NCBI GenBank assembly: GCA_003133665.1 | Contig: PKYK01000044.1 | Location: forward strand, 1-56,641 | Direction: 5' to 3' | DNA from: Acidimicrobiaceae bacterium | Lineage (GTDB): Bacteria; Actinomycetota; Acidimicrobiia; Acidimicrobiales; RAAP-2 | DNA: 56,641 nucleotides | Shown: positions 18,250 through 27,192 of the stretch, piece after piece | Numbering within the stretch: position 1 is the stretch's first letter | How the letters are laid out: the number at the start of each line of letters is the position of its first letter | The notes under the pieces: model-generated | The model's database searches: none | What the model was told of the DNA's origin: nothing | What the model saw: only the letters and a program-made list of their open reading frames with translations | Translations under genes and position numbers: made by a program

Positions 18250-19233
18250 TCAGGTGCTGTGACGCGGATAGTGGCAAGCGACCGACCGACCCGCCGTCAG
18301 CTCGACCAGTGCGGGCTTAGTCGTGGTGCACAGTTCGGTCGCCACCGGGCAACGCGGATGAAACGGACAGCCACTCGGCTTGTCCGACGGGTCCGGCACG
18401 TCACCGGTCAAGACAATGCGCTCGCGCTTCGGCCGGGTGCCGTCGTCGAGTTCGGGCACCACCGACAACAGCGCTTCGGTGTAGGGGTGCAGGGGTCGTT
18501 CGTAGAGGGTTTCGGCGTCGCCCAGCTCGACGAGCTCGCCCAAGTACATGACCCCCACCCGGTCCGACACGTGGCGCACCACACCCAGGTCGTGGGCGAT
18601 GAAGACGTACGTGAGGGCCAACTCTCGCTGCAGATCGGCCATCAGGTTGAGCACCTGCGCCTGGACCGAGACGTCGAGGGCCGAAACCGGCTCGTCGGCG
18701 ACCACCAGTGACGGGTTGAGCGAGAGGGCCCGCGCGATGCCGATCCGTTGACGCTGGCCCCCCGAGAACTCGTGGGGGTAGCGGTTGACCGACGCGGGGT
18801 CGAGCCCGACGATGCGAAACAGCTCCTCGACGCGCTCTTTGATGCGTTGGTCGTCACCGTATTTGTTGATCCGCAGCGGTTCGGCCACGATGTCACCGAC
18901 CCGGCGTCGTGGATTGAGTGACGCGTAGGGATCCTGGAAGACCAGCTGCATCTCCCGGCGGTGGGGCCGGAGTCGACGGCGCGAGAGGCCGGTGAGTTTC
19001 GTGCCGTTGAACTCCACCGTGCCCGACGTGACCGGCATGAGCTGGACCAGGCAGCGGGCCAGCGTCGACTTCCCGCAGCCCGATTCACCCACGATCCCGA
19101 GCGTCTCGCCCCGTCGCACCTCGAGCGACACGCCCGCCACGGCCTGCACGATGCTTCGCTGGCCGAGTTTCTTCGAACGAAGGGTGAAGTTCTTGACGAT
19201 GTCAGTCGCGCGCAGCAGGACCTCGTCGCTCAT
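18250..19233 (-). CDS. Oligopeptide/dipeptide ABC transporter ATPase, OppF/DppF type
   Basis: 327 residues: Walker A GESGCGKSTLARCL, Q-loop LVFQDPYASLNPRR, signature FSGGQRQRIGIARAL, Walker B LVVADEPVSALD, and the C-terminal oligopeptide-transporter extension with SGCPFHPRCPVATELC, whose Cys residues may bind an Fe-S cluster as in related Dpp ATPases. It forms the ATPase pair with the preceding OppD-like protein. The start overlaps the OppD stop (ATGA). Last gene of a five-gene importer operon. Confidence 0.93.
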   Translation of the reverse strand: MSDEVLLRATDIVKNFTLRSKKLGQRSIVQAVAGVSLEVRRGETLGIVGESGCGKSTLARCLVQLMPVTSGTVEFNGTKLTGLSRRRLRPHRREMQLVFQDPYASLNPRRRVGDIVAEPLRINKYGDDQRIKERVEELFRIVGLDPASVNRYPHEFSGGQRQRIGIARALSLNPSLVVADEPVSALDVSVQAQVLNLMADLQRELALTYVFIAHDLGVVRHVSDRVGVMYLGELVELGDAETLYERPLHPYTEALLSVVPELDDGTRPKRERIVLTGDVPDPSDKPSGCPFHPRCPVATELCTTTKPALVELTAGRSVACHYPRHST

Positions 19234-20267
19234 GACGCGTTCTCCGAACCGATGGACGACTCAACCCGCTGGCGAATCGCCACCTTCTGACGCTCGTCGA
19301 GCCAGCACGCGTCCTGATGTCCGCCGTCGCCGCGCAGCGCCGGACGCTCAGAGCAGGCGTCGAATCGATAGTCGCAGCGGGGTCCGAAGGCGCAGCCCGC
19401 GGGAACGTCGAGGGGGGAGACCGGCGTACCCGGAATCGTCACCAGACGCGACCGCTTGGATTCGACCCGCGGCACCGCCCCGAGCAGGCCCCAGGTGTAG
19501 GGGTGGCGCGGAGAGCGGATGACGTCGCGCTTCGCGCCGATCTCGGCGGGACGCCCCGCGTACATCACGACCACCCGATCGGCCATCTCGGAGATCACGC
19601 CCATGTCGTGGGTGATGATCACGATCGAGGAGTTGTAGCTGTCCTGCAGCGTGGACATGAGGTCCAGGATCTGCGCCTGCGTGGTGACGTCGAGCGCCGT
19701 CGTCGGCTCGTCGGCGATGAGCAGCTTGGGATTGCACGACAGGGCCATCGCGATCACGACGCGCTGGCGCATGCCGCCGGAGAACTCGTGGGGGTACTGG
19801 TCGATTCGTCGAGCCGGATCGGGAATGCCGACCTCGCCCAGCAACTCGATCGCCCGAGTCCGGGCCTGCTGCTTGGTCGCGGTGCCGTGCGCGCGAATCT
19901 GCTCGGCGATCTGCCAGCCGACGTTGTAGACCGGCGTCAACGCCGTCATCGGGTCCTGGAAGATCATGGCGATGTCGTGGCCGCGAATCGAGCGCATCTC
20001 CTGATCGGGCAGGCCCAGGATGTCGCGGCCCTCGAAGCGCACGCGACCGGTAATGGTCACGTTGGAGTCGCGCACCAGCCCGAGGAGGCTGTACATCGCC
20101 ACGCTCTTGCCCGATCCCGACTCGCCCACGATGCCCACGACTTCTCTGCGCCCGACCTGCAGGGAGAGTCCGTCGACCGCCTGGACGACGCCGCCGCGGG
20201 TGGCGAACGAGACCCGCAGGTCGTCGACCTCGAGGAGCGGCTGCGTTGACGCGGTTTCGTCAGGCAA
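19230..20267 (-). CDS. Oligopeptide/dipeptide ABC transporter ATPase, OppD/DppD type
   Basis: About 345 residues: Walker A GESGSGKSVAMYSLLGL, Q-loop MIFQDPMTALTPVYN, signature FSGGMRQRVVIAMAL, Walker B LLIADEPTTALD, and the C-terminal Cys-rich extension AGCAFGPRCDYRFDAC. I propose TTG 20267 because it places PLLEVDDLRV close to the N-terminus as in relatives; ATG 20315 would overlap the permease gene by 56 bases and add a tail without family character. The OppB-like gene overlaps by eight bases. Confidence 0.9.
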   Translation of the reverse strand: MPDETASTQPLLEVDDLRVSFATRGGVVQAVDGLSLQVGRREVVGIVGESGSGKSVAMYSLLGLVRDSNVTITGRVRFEGRDILGLPDQEMRSIRGHDIAMIFQDPMTALTPVYNVGWQIAEQIRAHGTATKQQARTRAIELLGEVGIPDPARRIDQYPHEFSGGMRQRVVIAMALSCNPKLLIADEPTTALDVTTQAQILDLMSTLQDSYNSSIVIITHDMGVISEMADRVVVMYAGRPAEIGAKRDVIRSPRHPYTWGLLGAVPRVESKRSRLVTIPGTPVSPLDVPAGCAFGPRCDYRFDACSERPALRGDGGHQDACWLDERQKVAIRQRVESSIGSENAS

Positions 20268-21228
20268 GTCGAACTCGCGGATCGAGAAAGGCGTAGAGGA
20301 CGTCGACGACCGCATTGGCGAGTACGACGAAGAAGGCCCCGTACATCACGCAGCCCATGATGACGGGAAGGTCAAGGTTCTGCAGCGACGTGTACGTCAA
20401 CTGGCCGACGCCGGGCAGTCCGAACACCACTTCGGTCAACAGCGCGGCACCACCGATCAGCGCGCCGAAGTCCAGCCCGAAGAGCGACACGATCGATATG
20501 AGTGAGCACCGCAGCGCATGGCGCAGGAGGATCCGACGTTCGGACAGGCCCTTCGCGCGCGCGGTACGAACGTAGTCCTCGTTGAGGGCGTTCACGAGTT
20601 CGGCGCGCAGCACGCGAGCGTAGATGCCGGCGTACAGAGCAGCCAGCGTGAGCCACGGGAAGAGCAGATGAAGGGCCCACTGACCGGGATTGGCACTCAA
20701 CGAGACGAACCCCGACGATGGCACCCACGAGAAGATCGACGAATGGAGCTTGCTCTGGGTGATGAGATTCACCACTTCACCGAGCCAGTAGGCCGGCACC
20801 GAGATTGCCGCGATCCCAAAGAACATGATCAATGGGTCTATGAACTTGCCCCGGTTGGCTGCGGCGACGACACCTCCCGCCACTCCGACCAGCAACCAGA
20901 TGACGGCCGCCCCGAGGACCAGGGAAAGGGTCACCGGTGCGGCGGAGATGATCTGGGGGACCACCCGGTCGCCGATGTTGACGTACGAGGAGAGATCCTG
21001 CTTGATGAAGAGGTGATCCATCATCAGGCCGTAACGAATCGGCAGGGCCCGGTCCAATCCGAATTCGTGGCGGATCTGGGCCACGATCTGGGGTGTCGCA
21101 CTGCGACCGGCGATTCGCGCCGCGGGGTCGACGCCGGGCGTCGCGAAGAAGATCAGAAAGACCAGCACGCTGATGGCGAACATCACCAGCACCGCCGAGG
21201 TCAACCGACGAATGATGAAGAGGCCCAC
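20260..21228 (-). CDS. Peptide-type ABC transporter permease, OppB/DppB type
   Basis: 322 residues with six membrane helices. It starts with FIIRRLTSAVLVMFAISVLVF and has the periplasmic loop before helix 2 (TPQIVAQIRHEFGLDRALPIRY) diagnostic of DppB/OppB permeases, plus the EAA loop YVRTARAKGLSERRILLRHAL. The GTG start follows directly on the TAG of the C-type permease gene. The importer moves peptides or nickel/glutathione-like substrates; which one is not evident. Confidence 0.92.
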   Translation of the reverse strand: MGLFIIRRLTSAVLVMFAISVLVFLIFFATPGVDPAARIAGRSATPQIVAQIRHEFGLDRALPIRYGLMMDHLFIKQDLSSYVNIGDRVVPQIISAAPVTLSLVLGAAVIWLLVGVAGGVVAAANRGKFIDPLIMFFGIAAISVPAYWLGEVVNLITQSKLHSSIFSWVPSSGFVSLSANPGQWALHLLFPWLTLAALYAGIYARVLRAELVNALNEDYVRTARAKGLSERRILLRHALRCSLISIVSLFGLDFGALIGGAALLTEVVFGLPGVGQLTYTSLQNLDLPVIMGCVMYGAFFVVLANAVVDVLYAFLDPRVRLA

Positions 21229-22290
21229 CTAGATCGACCCCCGGAGTTTCGCCTTGGGGTCGAAGGCGTCTCGGGCACCGTCACCCAGGATGTTGAGCGC
21301 GACGGCGGTGACGACGATCATCAGGCCCGGCGCGATCGCCACCACCGGACGGGTGTAGAGCAATCCCAGACCATCGTTGATGATGGTGCCCCAGCTCGCC
21401 GCCGGCGGTTGGACGCCAATCGAGAGGAAGGAGAGCGCCGACTCGGTCAGCATGTTGAACGCCACCATCAGTGGGAGGAACACGATGATGGTCGGGGCCG
21501 CGTTGGGCAGGATCTCCTTCATCAAAATCCGATAGTCCGAGGCACCCGAACCGATCGCCGCCTGGATGAACTCGCGTTCGCGAAGCGACAGCACGATTCC
21601 GCGCAGCGGTCGCGCCACGTACGGAACGAAGACGGCCGCGATGATCAATATGGGCAGCATCAGCGACCCCGGTCCGATGTGGATGAAGCCAATCTGCAGC
21701 CCGCTCGTCAAGAGCACGACGGACAGCGAAATCGCGAGCAGGTAGATCGGAAAAGCCCAGATGATGTCGAAGATGCGCGAGAGGACCCAGTCAATCGGAC
21801 CGCCGAAATAGCCGGCCGCCAATCCCAAGATGGTCGCCGCGAGACAGCAGATCAGTGCCGACGCCGCACCGATCAGCAGACTGGACCGGCCGCCGTAGAG
21901 CAGGCGCGCGAAGACGTCGCGACCTTGATTGTCGGCGCCGAGGAAGTAATGCGAGATGTTCCACGTCGGTCCGATCGGCGTGACGCCGAGTCCGAGACCT
22001 TGTGTGTTCTGTTGCAGCAACTGCACGACTTTGCCGTGCAGCACAATCGTGCCCTGCAGGTTGGAGGCGAATGGGTTGACGTGGGCGATGTCGTGGGCGT
22101 AGACCGGCGCCAGCAGGCAGATCGTCACCACCAGGAGAAAGACCGCGAGACCGGCCATGGACGCCTTGTTGCGCGAAAGCTGGCGCAAGGAGGAACGCCA
22201 GGGGCTTTCAGTGCCCCTGGCGTTCCTCGCGGGCGCGGTGACCAATGGTTCGGACACCGACGTTGCGTCGGCTTTGTCTACTTCACCCAA
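21229..22290 (-). CDS. Peptide-type ABC transporter permease, OppC/DppC type
   Basis: 353 residues, six membrane helices. The DppC-type N-terminus (LRQLSRNKASMAGLAVFLLV) and the periplasmic FLGADNQGRDVFARLLYG motif are clear, as is the EAA loop EFIQAAIGSGASDYRILMKE. A roughly 60-residue periplasmic loop before LGADNQGRD is longer than usual. The TTG at 22290 overlaps the binding-protein gene by 13 bases; GTG 22257 is a possible alternative. In this operon the C-type permease precedes the B-type, the reverse of the common order. Confidence 0.9.
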   Translation of the reverse strand: MGEVDKADATSVSEPLVTAPARNARGTESPWRSSLRQLSRNKASMAGLAVFLLVVTICLLAPVYAHDIAHVNPFASNLQGTIVLHGKVVQLLQQNTQGLGLGVTPIGPTWNISHYFLGADNQGRDVFARLLYGGRSSLLIGAASALICCLAATILGLAAGYFGGPIDWVLSRIFDIIWAFPIYLLAISLSVVLLTSGLQIGFIHIGPGSLMLPILIIAAVFVPYVARPLRGIVLSLREREFIQAAIGSGASDYRILMKEILPNAAPTIIVFLPLMVAFNMLTESALSFLSIGVQPPAASWGTIINDGLGLLYTRPVVAIAPGLMIVVTAVALNILGDGARDAFDPKAKLRGSI

Positions 22291-23981
22291 AGTTGGTCAA
22301 CGTACATGTAGAACTGGCGGGAGAACTGGTAGTTCCCCACCCGCTTGCCCACGAAGTCAATCTGCTTGGGCGTGAACAGCGGCACCCACGGGGCAGCGGT
22401 TCCCATCAGCTGCTTGTCAATCTGACCCCACAGCGCGTTCGCCGCGGTCGGGTTGGTGAGGCCGAGGGCCTCCGCCTTGTTCATCTTGGCGTCGATGGCC
22501 TTGTTGCAGTAGCCCGCGATGTTGATGCTGTTGTCGCTACCGGGGTGGAAGCCCTGGCAACTCAGCAGCACCTTCAAGAAGTCCGACGCGGCTGGGTAGT
22601 CCTGGTACCACTGGGACAGGCTGATCTGCACCTTGTTCTTGGTGTTCTGGATGTAGTTGAACTGGATGTTGGCCGACAGGGGCTTGATGGTTGCCTTGTA
22701 GCCAATCGAGTTCAACACGCTCTGGACGTACTGGCCAACGGCCTCGTTCACCGAGTCGTTCGTCACCACGATGCCGACCGACTGACCGAACGTCCCGGAC
22801 TTCTTCACGAGGGCCTTGGCCTTCGCGATATCGGGACCGCCGTACGTGGTGCCGGTGCCCTTCTGGTAGTAGCAGAAGTCCACGTGGCCGGGAAAGCCCG
22901 GCGGCAGGATCGTGCAGGCCGGCTGCGCCAACTGGCTACCACCGAAGAGCGCGATCGCCGCCGTCTTGTTGATGGCGTAGTTGACCGCCTCACGCGCCAT
23001 GAAGTTGTTGAACGGCGCGAGGTTGGTGTTCATGGGCAAGTACCAGATTGCGGTCAACGAGTTGACGTGCAGCTGGTTGGCGTACTTCGTCGACAGCTGC
23101 TGGAGACGATCCGACGGCAGTGGGTCGAAGACCCAGTCACCCTGGCCATTCTCCACGGCGGTCACTTCGGACTCGACGGTCGAACCGAAGACCATGTCGA
23201 TCTCGTTGGGGTAGCCCTGAGGCTGCGCCGCCGCCGACCACACCTTGAAGTGCGGGTTGCGCACCATCGTCAGCTGGTGGTTCGGGTCGTACTTCGAGAA
23301 CTCGTAGGCGCCGGTCCCCGGGATCGGCGTGGTTCCCGCGTCCTTGACCGGCGCACTCGCCGGCAGGATGGAACCGAAAGGAACCGCGAGCTGGTCGAGG
23401 AACTCAGCGTCGGGTGCGACCAGGTTGATCGTGACCTTGTTGGTCGCGGCGTTCACCACGACGCCACCGGTCAGTTTGCACGTCGCGGGCGTCGTGACGC
23501 ACGCGGCGCCGCCGACGATTGACGAGTACCACGTGCCGGCGTTCGGGTTCGAGACCTTGAAGATTCGCTGGAACGATGCCAGCACGTCGTTCACGGTGAC
23601 GGTCTTGCCATTCGAGAACTTGATGCCCTTGCGCAAGGTGAACGTGTACGTCTTGCCACCGTTGGTGACTTTGGGCAGCGCGGTCGCGAGGTCGGGCACC
23701 ACCTCAAACGACGCCGCACCGGCTACTTTGTGAAAGCTCACGAGACCGTCATACGTCGCCTGGTAGAGCTGCCAGTACTGCAGCGTGTAGTTGACCTGGG
23801 GGTCCAGCGTGCCGCCCGCGGTCGACGCCATCAGTTTCAGCGTGCCGCCGGCGTGCGCCGACTGGTACGGCAGTGACGTATTCGAGGCACTGGCCGACGA
23901 TGCCGCCACCAGACCCAACGAACCCGTAACGAGCGTGGCCAGAAGCACCCGCACCCATTTCATTGAGTAAAACCGATTCAC
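22278..23981 (-). CDS. Extracellular solute-binding protein family 5 (OppA/DppA type)
   Basis: 567 residues with a signal peptide (MKWVRVLLATLVTGSLGL, cut near ASSASA); there is no lipobox Cys. Family-5 features include GGTLDPQVNYTLQYWQLYQATYDGL near the N-terminus, YTFTLRKGIKFSNGKTVTVNDVLASFQR, and a C-terminal lobe with the Tyr-rich end. It captures substrate outside the membrane for the downstream permeases. GTG 23981 is preceded by GAGGGAGAG at a good distance. First gene of the importer operon. Confidence 0.93.
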   Translation of the reverse strand: MNRFYSMKWVRVLLATLVTGSLGLVAASSASASNTSLPYQSAHAGGTLKLMASTAGGTLDPQVNYTLQYWQLYQATYDGLVSFHKVAGAASFEVVPDLATALPKVTNGGKTYTFTLRKGIKFSNGKTVTVNDVLASFQRIFKVSNPNAGTWYSSIVGGAACVTTPATCKLTGGVVVNAATNKVTINLVAPDAEFLDQLAVPFGSILPASAPVKDAGTTPIPGTGAYEFSKYDPNHQLTMVRNPHFKVWSAAAQPQGYPNEIDMVFGSTVESEVTAVENGQGDWVFDPLPSDRLQQLSTKYANQLHVNSLTAIWYLPMNTNLAPFNNFMAREAVNYAINKTAAIALFGGSQLAQPACTILPPGFPGHVDFCYYQKGTGTTYGGPDIAKAKALVKKSGTFGQSVGIVVTNDSVNEAVGQYVQSVLNSIGYKATIKPLSANIQFNYIQNTKNKVQISLSQWYQDYPAASDFLKVLLSCQGFHPGSDNSINIAGYCNKAIDAKMNKAEALGLTNPTAANALWGQIDKQLMGTAAPWVPLFTPKQIDFVGKRVGNYQFSRQFYMYVDQLWVK

Positions 23982-24070
23982 AAGACTCTCCCTCGTTTAT
24001 GGTGCTGCCCTTGGTACCGCTCTAGAGACGCAGTTGAGTGATTATTGCCCACTACCAGCTCGCCCGCAAC

Positions 24071-24973
24071 TCACCCGTCGTGTTGGGCGAGAAAGGCTCC
24101 GACCACTTCTAGATAACGCTCGGGTTCTTCCACGAACGGCATGTGGCTGGATTCTTCGAAGATCTCCCAGCGCACGTCGGGTATATGGTCAAAGAACGGC
24201 TGGACCGTGGCGGGCGTTGCCTCGTCGTATCGGCCCGACGCAAGAAGCGTGGGCGCGATGATTCGCGACACCTCGTCCATGACGCTCCAGTCGCGCAGCG
24301 TACCGATGCAGAAGAACTCGTTCGGCCCGTTCATCGTGAAGTACACCGTCGGATCTTCGCTGAGGCACTCGTTCGTGCGCAACACTTCGGGCGGGTTGGG
24401 CACCACGCGACATACGTGAAGGTCGTAGAAGGCCTGGGTCGCTGCCAGGTATTCGGGATCATCGATCGTGCCGTCGGCCTCGTGGCGGTCGAGCGCCTCT
24501 CGCTCGCTCTCGGGCATGGCCGCACGAAGTCTCTTCGCCTCTTGCACCCACAACGCCATCGACGCGGGCGAGTTGCTTATCACGAGCGAGCGCAATCCCT
24601 TCGGTTGGCGAATGGCGTGTTCGGCTCCCAGCATTCCGCCCCACGACTGTCCGAGCAGGTGATAGTTGTCCTGGATCCCCAAGTGGGAGAGAAGATTGTC
24701 CAGTTCGTCGAGGAACAGGTCAACCGTCCAGAAGTCGGCGCCCTTCTCGCGCAGGTGTGTTGAATTACCCGCGCCCAGTTGGTCGTAGTGGATGACCGGG
24801 CGTCCGTTCTGGGCGAGCGCGGCAATCGACAGGACGTAGTCGTGCGTGCACCCCGGGCCTCCATGGACCACCACCAACGGGGTCAGTCCCGAACTCATAT
24901 CGCCCGAGATCCGGTACCACGTTTCCCACTCGCCGAACGGGGCTGTCCCCTGCACCACTGCTTCTGGAATCAC
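24071..24973 (-). CDS. Proline iminopeptidase-like serine hydrolase (family S33)
   Basis: 300 residues. The S33 features are the HGGPG oxyanion motif (VVVHGGPGCTHDYV), the nucleophile elbow LLGQSWGGMLG, a helical cap in the middle third, and the catalytic His in FEESSHMPFVEEPERY. Relatives release N-terminal proline or act on amino-acid amides in the cytosol. Standing next to a peptide importer, it may process imported peptides (inference). GTG 24973 follows TAGTGT by six bases, a leaderless arrangement. Confidence 0.87.
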   Translation of the reverse strand: MIPEAVVQGTAPFGEWETWYRISGDMSSGLTPLVVVHGGPGCTHDYVLSIAALAQNGRPVIHYDQLGAGNSTHLREKGADFWTVDLFLDELDNLLSHLGIQDNYHLLGQSWGGMLGAEHAIRQPKGLRSLVISNSPASMALWVQEAKRLRAAMPESEREALDRHEADGTIDDPEYLAATQAFYDLHVCRVVPNPPEVLRTNECLSEDPTVYFTMNGPNEFFCIGTLRDWSVMDEVSRIIAPTLLASGRYDEATPATVQPFFDHIPDVRWEIFEESSHMPFVEEPERYLEVVGAFLAQHDG

Positions 24974-25242
24974 GAAGCGACACTACACAACGTCTGGCAC
25001 GCTCAACGTGACGCCAGTGTTAATTATCGTGACGTCCCGGTGCGCTGCATGCGATCGAGCTCGCCCGCAAAGCACCAGTCACACTTTCAATGACGGTGAC
25101 CTTGGAATGCACCGATGACCATCGAAAGGTTGTCGCGATGTGCGTCGGGGACAAGGTGTTGCTACCTTCGATAGTGGGAAATCTGGAATTCCCGGTTTCC
25201 CTCCGAATCGATGCGCTCAGCAAGAGGGATTGTCCGATAGGT

Positions 25243-25863
25243 ATGGCCAGACGAACTCTACAACACGCTCGACCCCGCCAGTCCAGCGAATCTGGAAGTG
25301 TCGAGGGCAACGCCCGACTGACGAGTTCAGTGGCCGCGATCATCTTCGTGCTGTTGGCCGCCGAGGGCGTCACCATCGTGCAGATCGGCAGCCTGCTCGA
25401 CCCTCACGTCTTCATTGGCGTACTGCTCATCCCGCCAGTGCTCGTGAAGGTCGCCTCGACCAGTTGGCGATTCCTCAAGTACTACACGGGCGATTATGCG
25501 TACGTGCGGAAGGGTCCGCCGAACATCATCCTTCGGCTGCTCGGTCCAATCGTCGTGGTCTTGACCGTCGTCGTGCTGGCCTCCGGAGTTGGCCTCATCT
25601 TCCTGCCCGGCTCGTTGCGCCAGCAGCTCATGCTGATCCATAAGGCGAGTTTCCTGTTGTGGTTCGCGGCGACGGCGATCCACGTGATCGGTCACTTCGC
25701 CGAAACCGCCCAACTGGCGCCGCTCGACTGGTTGCGTCGGTCGCGCCGACAGGTCAGTGGTGCGTCGCCGCGCCAGTGGCTGCTCGTATGGAGTCTCGTG
25801 CTCGGCCTGGTTGCGGCCGTGCTCATCACTCCCCACGCCTACGGCTGGTGGAACCGAATCTAG
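25243..25863 (+). CDS. Four-helix membrane protein, cytochrome b561-like (putative)
   Basis: 206 residues with four or five hydrophobic segments. Histidines within and next to helices (LLDPHVFIG, LMLIHKASFLLWF, AIHVIGHFAET) suggest a heme-binding bundle like cytochrome b561/DUF4405 proteins, but I cannot align the heme ligands securely. The N-terminal 30 residues are basic and cytoplasmic. ATG 25243 begins MARRTLQHARP; earlier in-frame codons look non-coding. It converges on the next gene with a three-base gap. Confidence 0.6.
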   Translation: MARRTLQHARPRQSSESGSVEGNARLTSSVAAIIFVLLAAEGVTIVQIGSLLDPHVFIGVLLIPPVLVKVASTSWRFLKYYTGDYAYVRKGPPNIILRLLGPIVVVLTVVVLASGVGLIFLPGSLRQQLMLIHKASFLLWFAATAIHVIGHFAETAQLAPLDWLRRSRRQVSGASPRQWLLVWSLVLGLVAAVLITPHAYGWWNRI

Positions 25864-25866
25864 GTG

Positions 25867-26292
25867 TCAGTCGGGTTCGGCGAAACGAGCCACCGTGAAG
25901 GCGATGGTGGTGGGCACACTCAACGCGAACACCACGAGCATCAACGAGACGATCAGCAGTGACGAGCCCCGCGTGTGGTCGCGAACGAACGCGAACTCGA
26001 TCATTCCGGCCGTGATCACGTAGGCCAGCAGCGCCCACTTGAAGACGGTCCTGAACGTCGACCAGGCGAAAGTCGGAATCCGGAAGAGCAACACGGCCGA
26101 AGCGCCCAGCAGGACGACGCCGGCACAGAGCAGGGCGGAGGCCAGTCCGAGTGGCGCCAGGCGCGGTGCGTACGAGGCCATCAGGATGCCGCCGATGATC
26201 ACGAGACCGAGCGCACCCGTACTGAGCCACCCCACCGGTGGGTACGGACGATCGACATCATTCGAAGCGATGGGCGTCGGGGCTGCACTCAT
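25867..26292 (-). CDS. Membrane protein of unknown function (four helices)
   Basis: 141 residues starting MSAAPTPIASNDVDRPYPPV, followed by four hydrophobic segments (about 24-44, 48-67, 80-100, 110-135). No conserved catalytic motif is visible and I do not recognise the family. Its ATG overlaps the stop of the upstream membrane-protein gene (ATGA), so the two products are probably made together and may form a complex. Confidence 0.7.
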   Translation of the reverse strand: MSAAPTPIASNDVDRPYPPVGWLSTGALGLVIIGGILMASYAPRLAPLGLASALLCAGVVLLGASAVLLFRIPTFAWSTFRTVFKWALLAYVITAGMIEFAFVRDHTRGSSLLIVSLMLVVFALSVPTTIAFTVARFAEPD

Positions 26293-26900
26293 TGCGTCGC
26301 CACCCGCGTCATGATGACCAGCGTCGCGATCTGCATGATGCCCGTGATGCCGGCGGTGTAGATGAATCGGTTCATGAGACGGCCGATTCGTTCGCCGTTG
26401 GGGACGGGCTTGTTCATCTCGTACAGCACCGCGATGTTGGCCGGCTCGAGGATTCCGAGTGCGATCACGGCCATCACGCCGACGACGCAGAACGAGGTGA
26501 TGAGCCACGCGTGATTCGGGCTCCCGGCGGAGAGGTTGCCGAGTTTGCGGGCGATCTGGAATCCCGTGGCGAGGGTCATCATCACGACCGTCGGCATGAT
26601 GATGACCATCTTGGGCATGAACCGGGCCGAGAACTCCGCCCGTGCCGGAATAGAGAGGCGACCGAGAATCGGGCCAACGACGAGGCCGACAAAGAGGTCG
26701 ATGGCGGTCCAGAGTCCGCCACCGACGACGTGGCTGAACATCAGGGCCCACTTCCAGTTCCCGGCAATGGCGACCGTCACGAAGATGACCGCGATTGCCA
26801 CGACCGGGAGGCCCCGCACCGGAACGACTTGAATCTTCGGTCGGTCCGGCGGCGGCCCGTGGTGCGTCATCGGCGAAGCGACGTCGACGCCGTCAGTCAT
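26289..26900 (-). CDS. Membrane protein, DUF2269-like
   Basis: 203 residues. After a 30-residue Pro-rich cytoplasmic tail come about five membrane helices. The second contains WALMFSHVVGGGLWTAIDLFVG, with the His and Gly-rich face typical of predicted DUF2269-type integral membrane proteins of unknown function. AGGGGG precedes ATG 26900. It is the first gene of a two-gene unit with the four-helix protein. The 290 bp upstream hold nothing I recognise. Confidence 0.7.
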   Translation of the reverse strand: MTDGVDVASPMTHHGPPPDRPKIQVVPVRGLPVVAIAVIFVTVAIAGNWKWALMFSHVVGGGLWTAIDLFVGLVVGPILGRLSIPARAEFSARFMPKMVIIMPTVVMMTLATGFQIARKLGNLSAGSPNHAWLITSFCVVGVMAVIALGILEPANIAVLYEMNKPVPNGERIGRLMNRFIYTAGITGIMQIATLVIMTRVATQ

Positions 26901-27192
26901 GTCTGATCCCCCTTGACCTCACTACAGAACAATGAACGGAATCTAGCGTCGTAAGGATGCGCGCGCGCGACATTTGTGGCACGTCGAGTCGATTTCCCTG
27001 TGAAGATTCTAAGCCTCCCTCGAGGCGATTCACGCCCGACGGACTGCGTGCATGAACCTGGGGCAACCAGAGAAGCGGTTGGCTCCCGATGCGCGCTCCC
27101 GCCAGCGAACGGGACGGAACCCGATATGGGCAGCACCGTCTCAGTACGGGTGTGGCCGAGGAACTCCCAACTGATCCGAATCGGAAACGTCG

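Noticed and set aside
20518..23522. Long plus-strand reading frames (597 and 425 codons)
   Set aside because: They are antisense to the importer genes, rich in His/Arg/Asp/Gly as expected for the complement of high-GC coding DNA, and have no domains.
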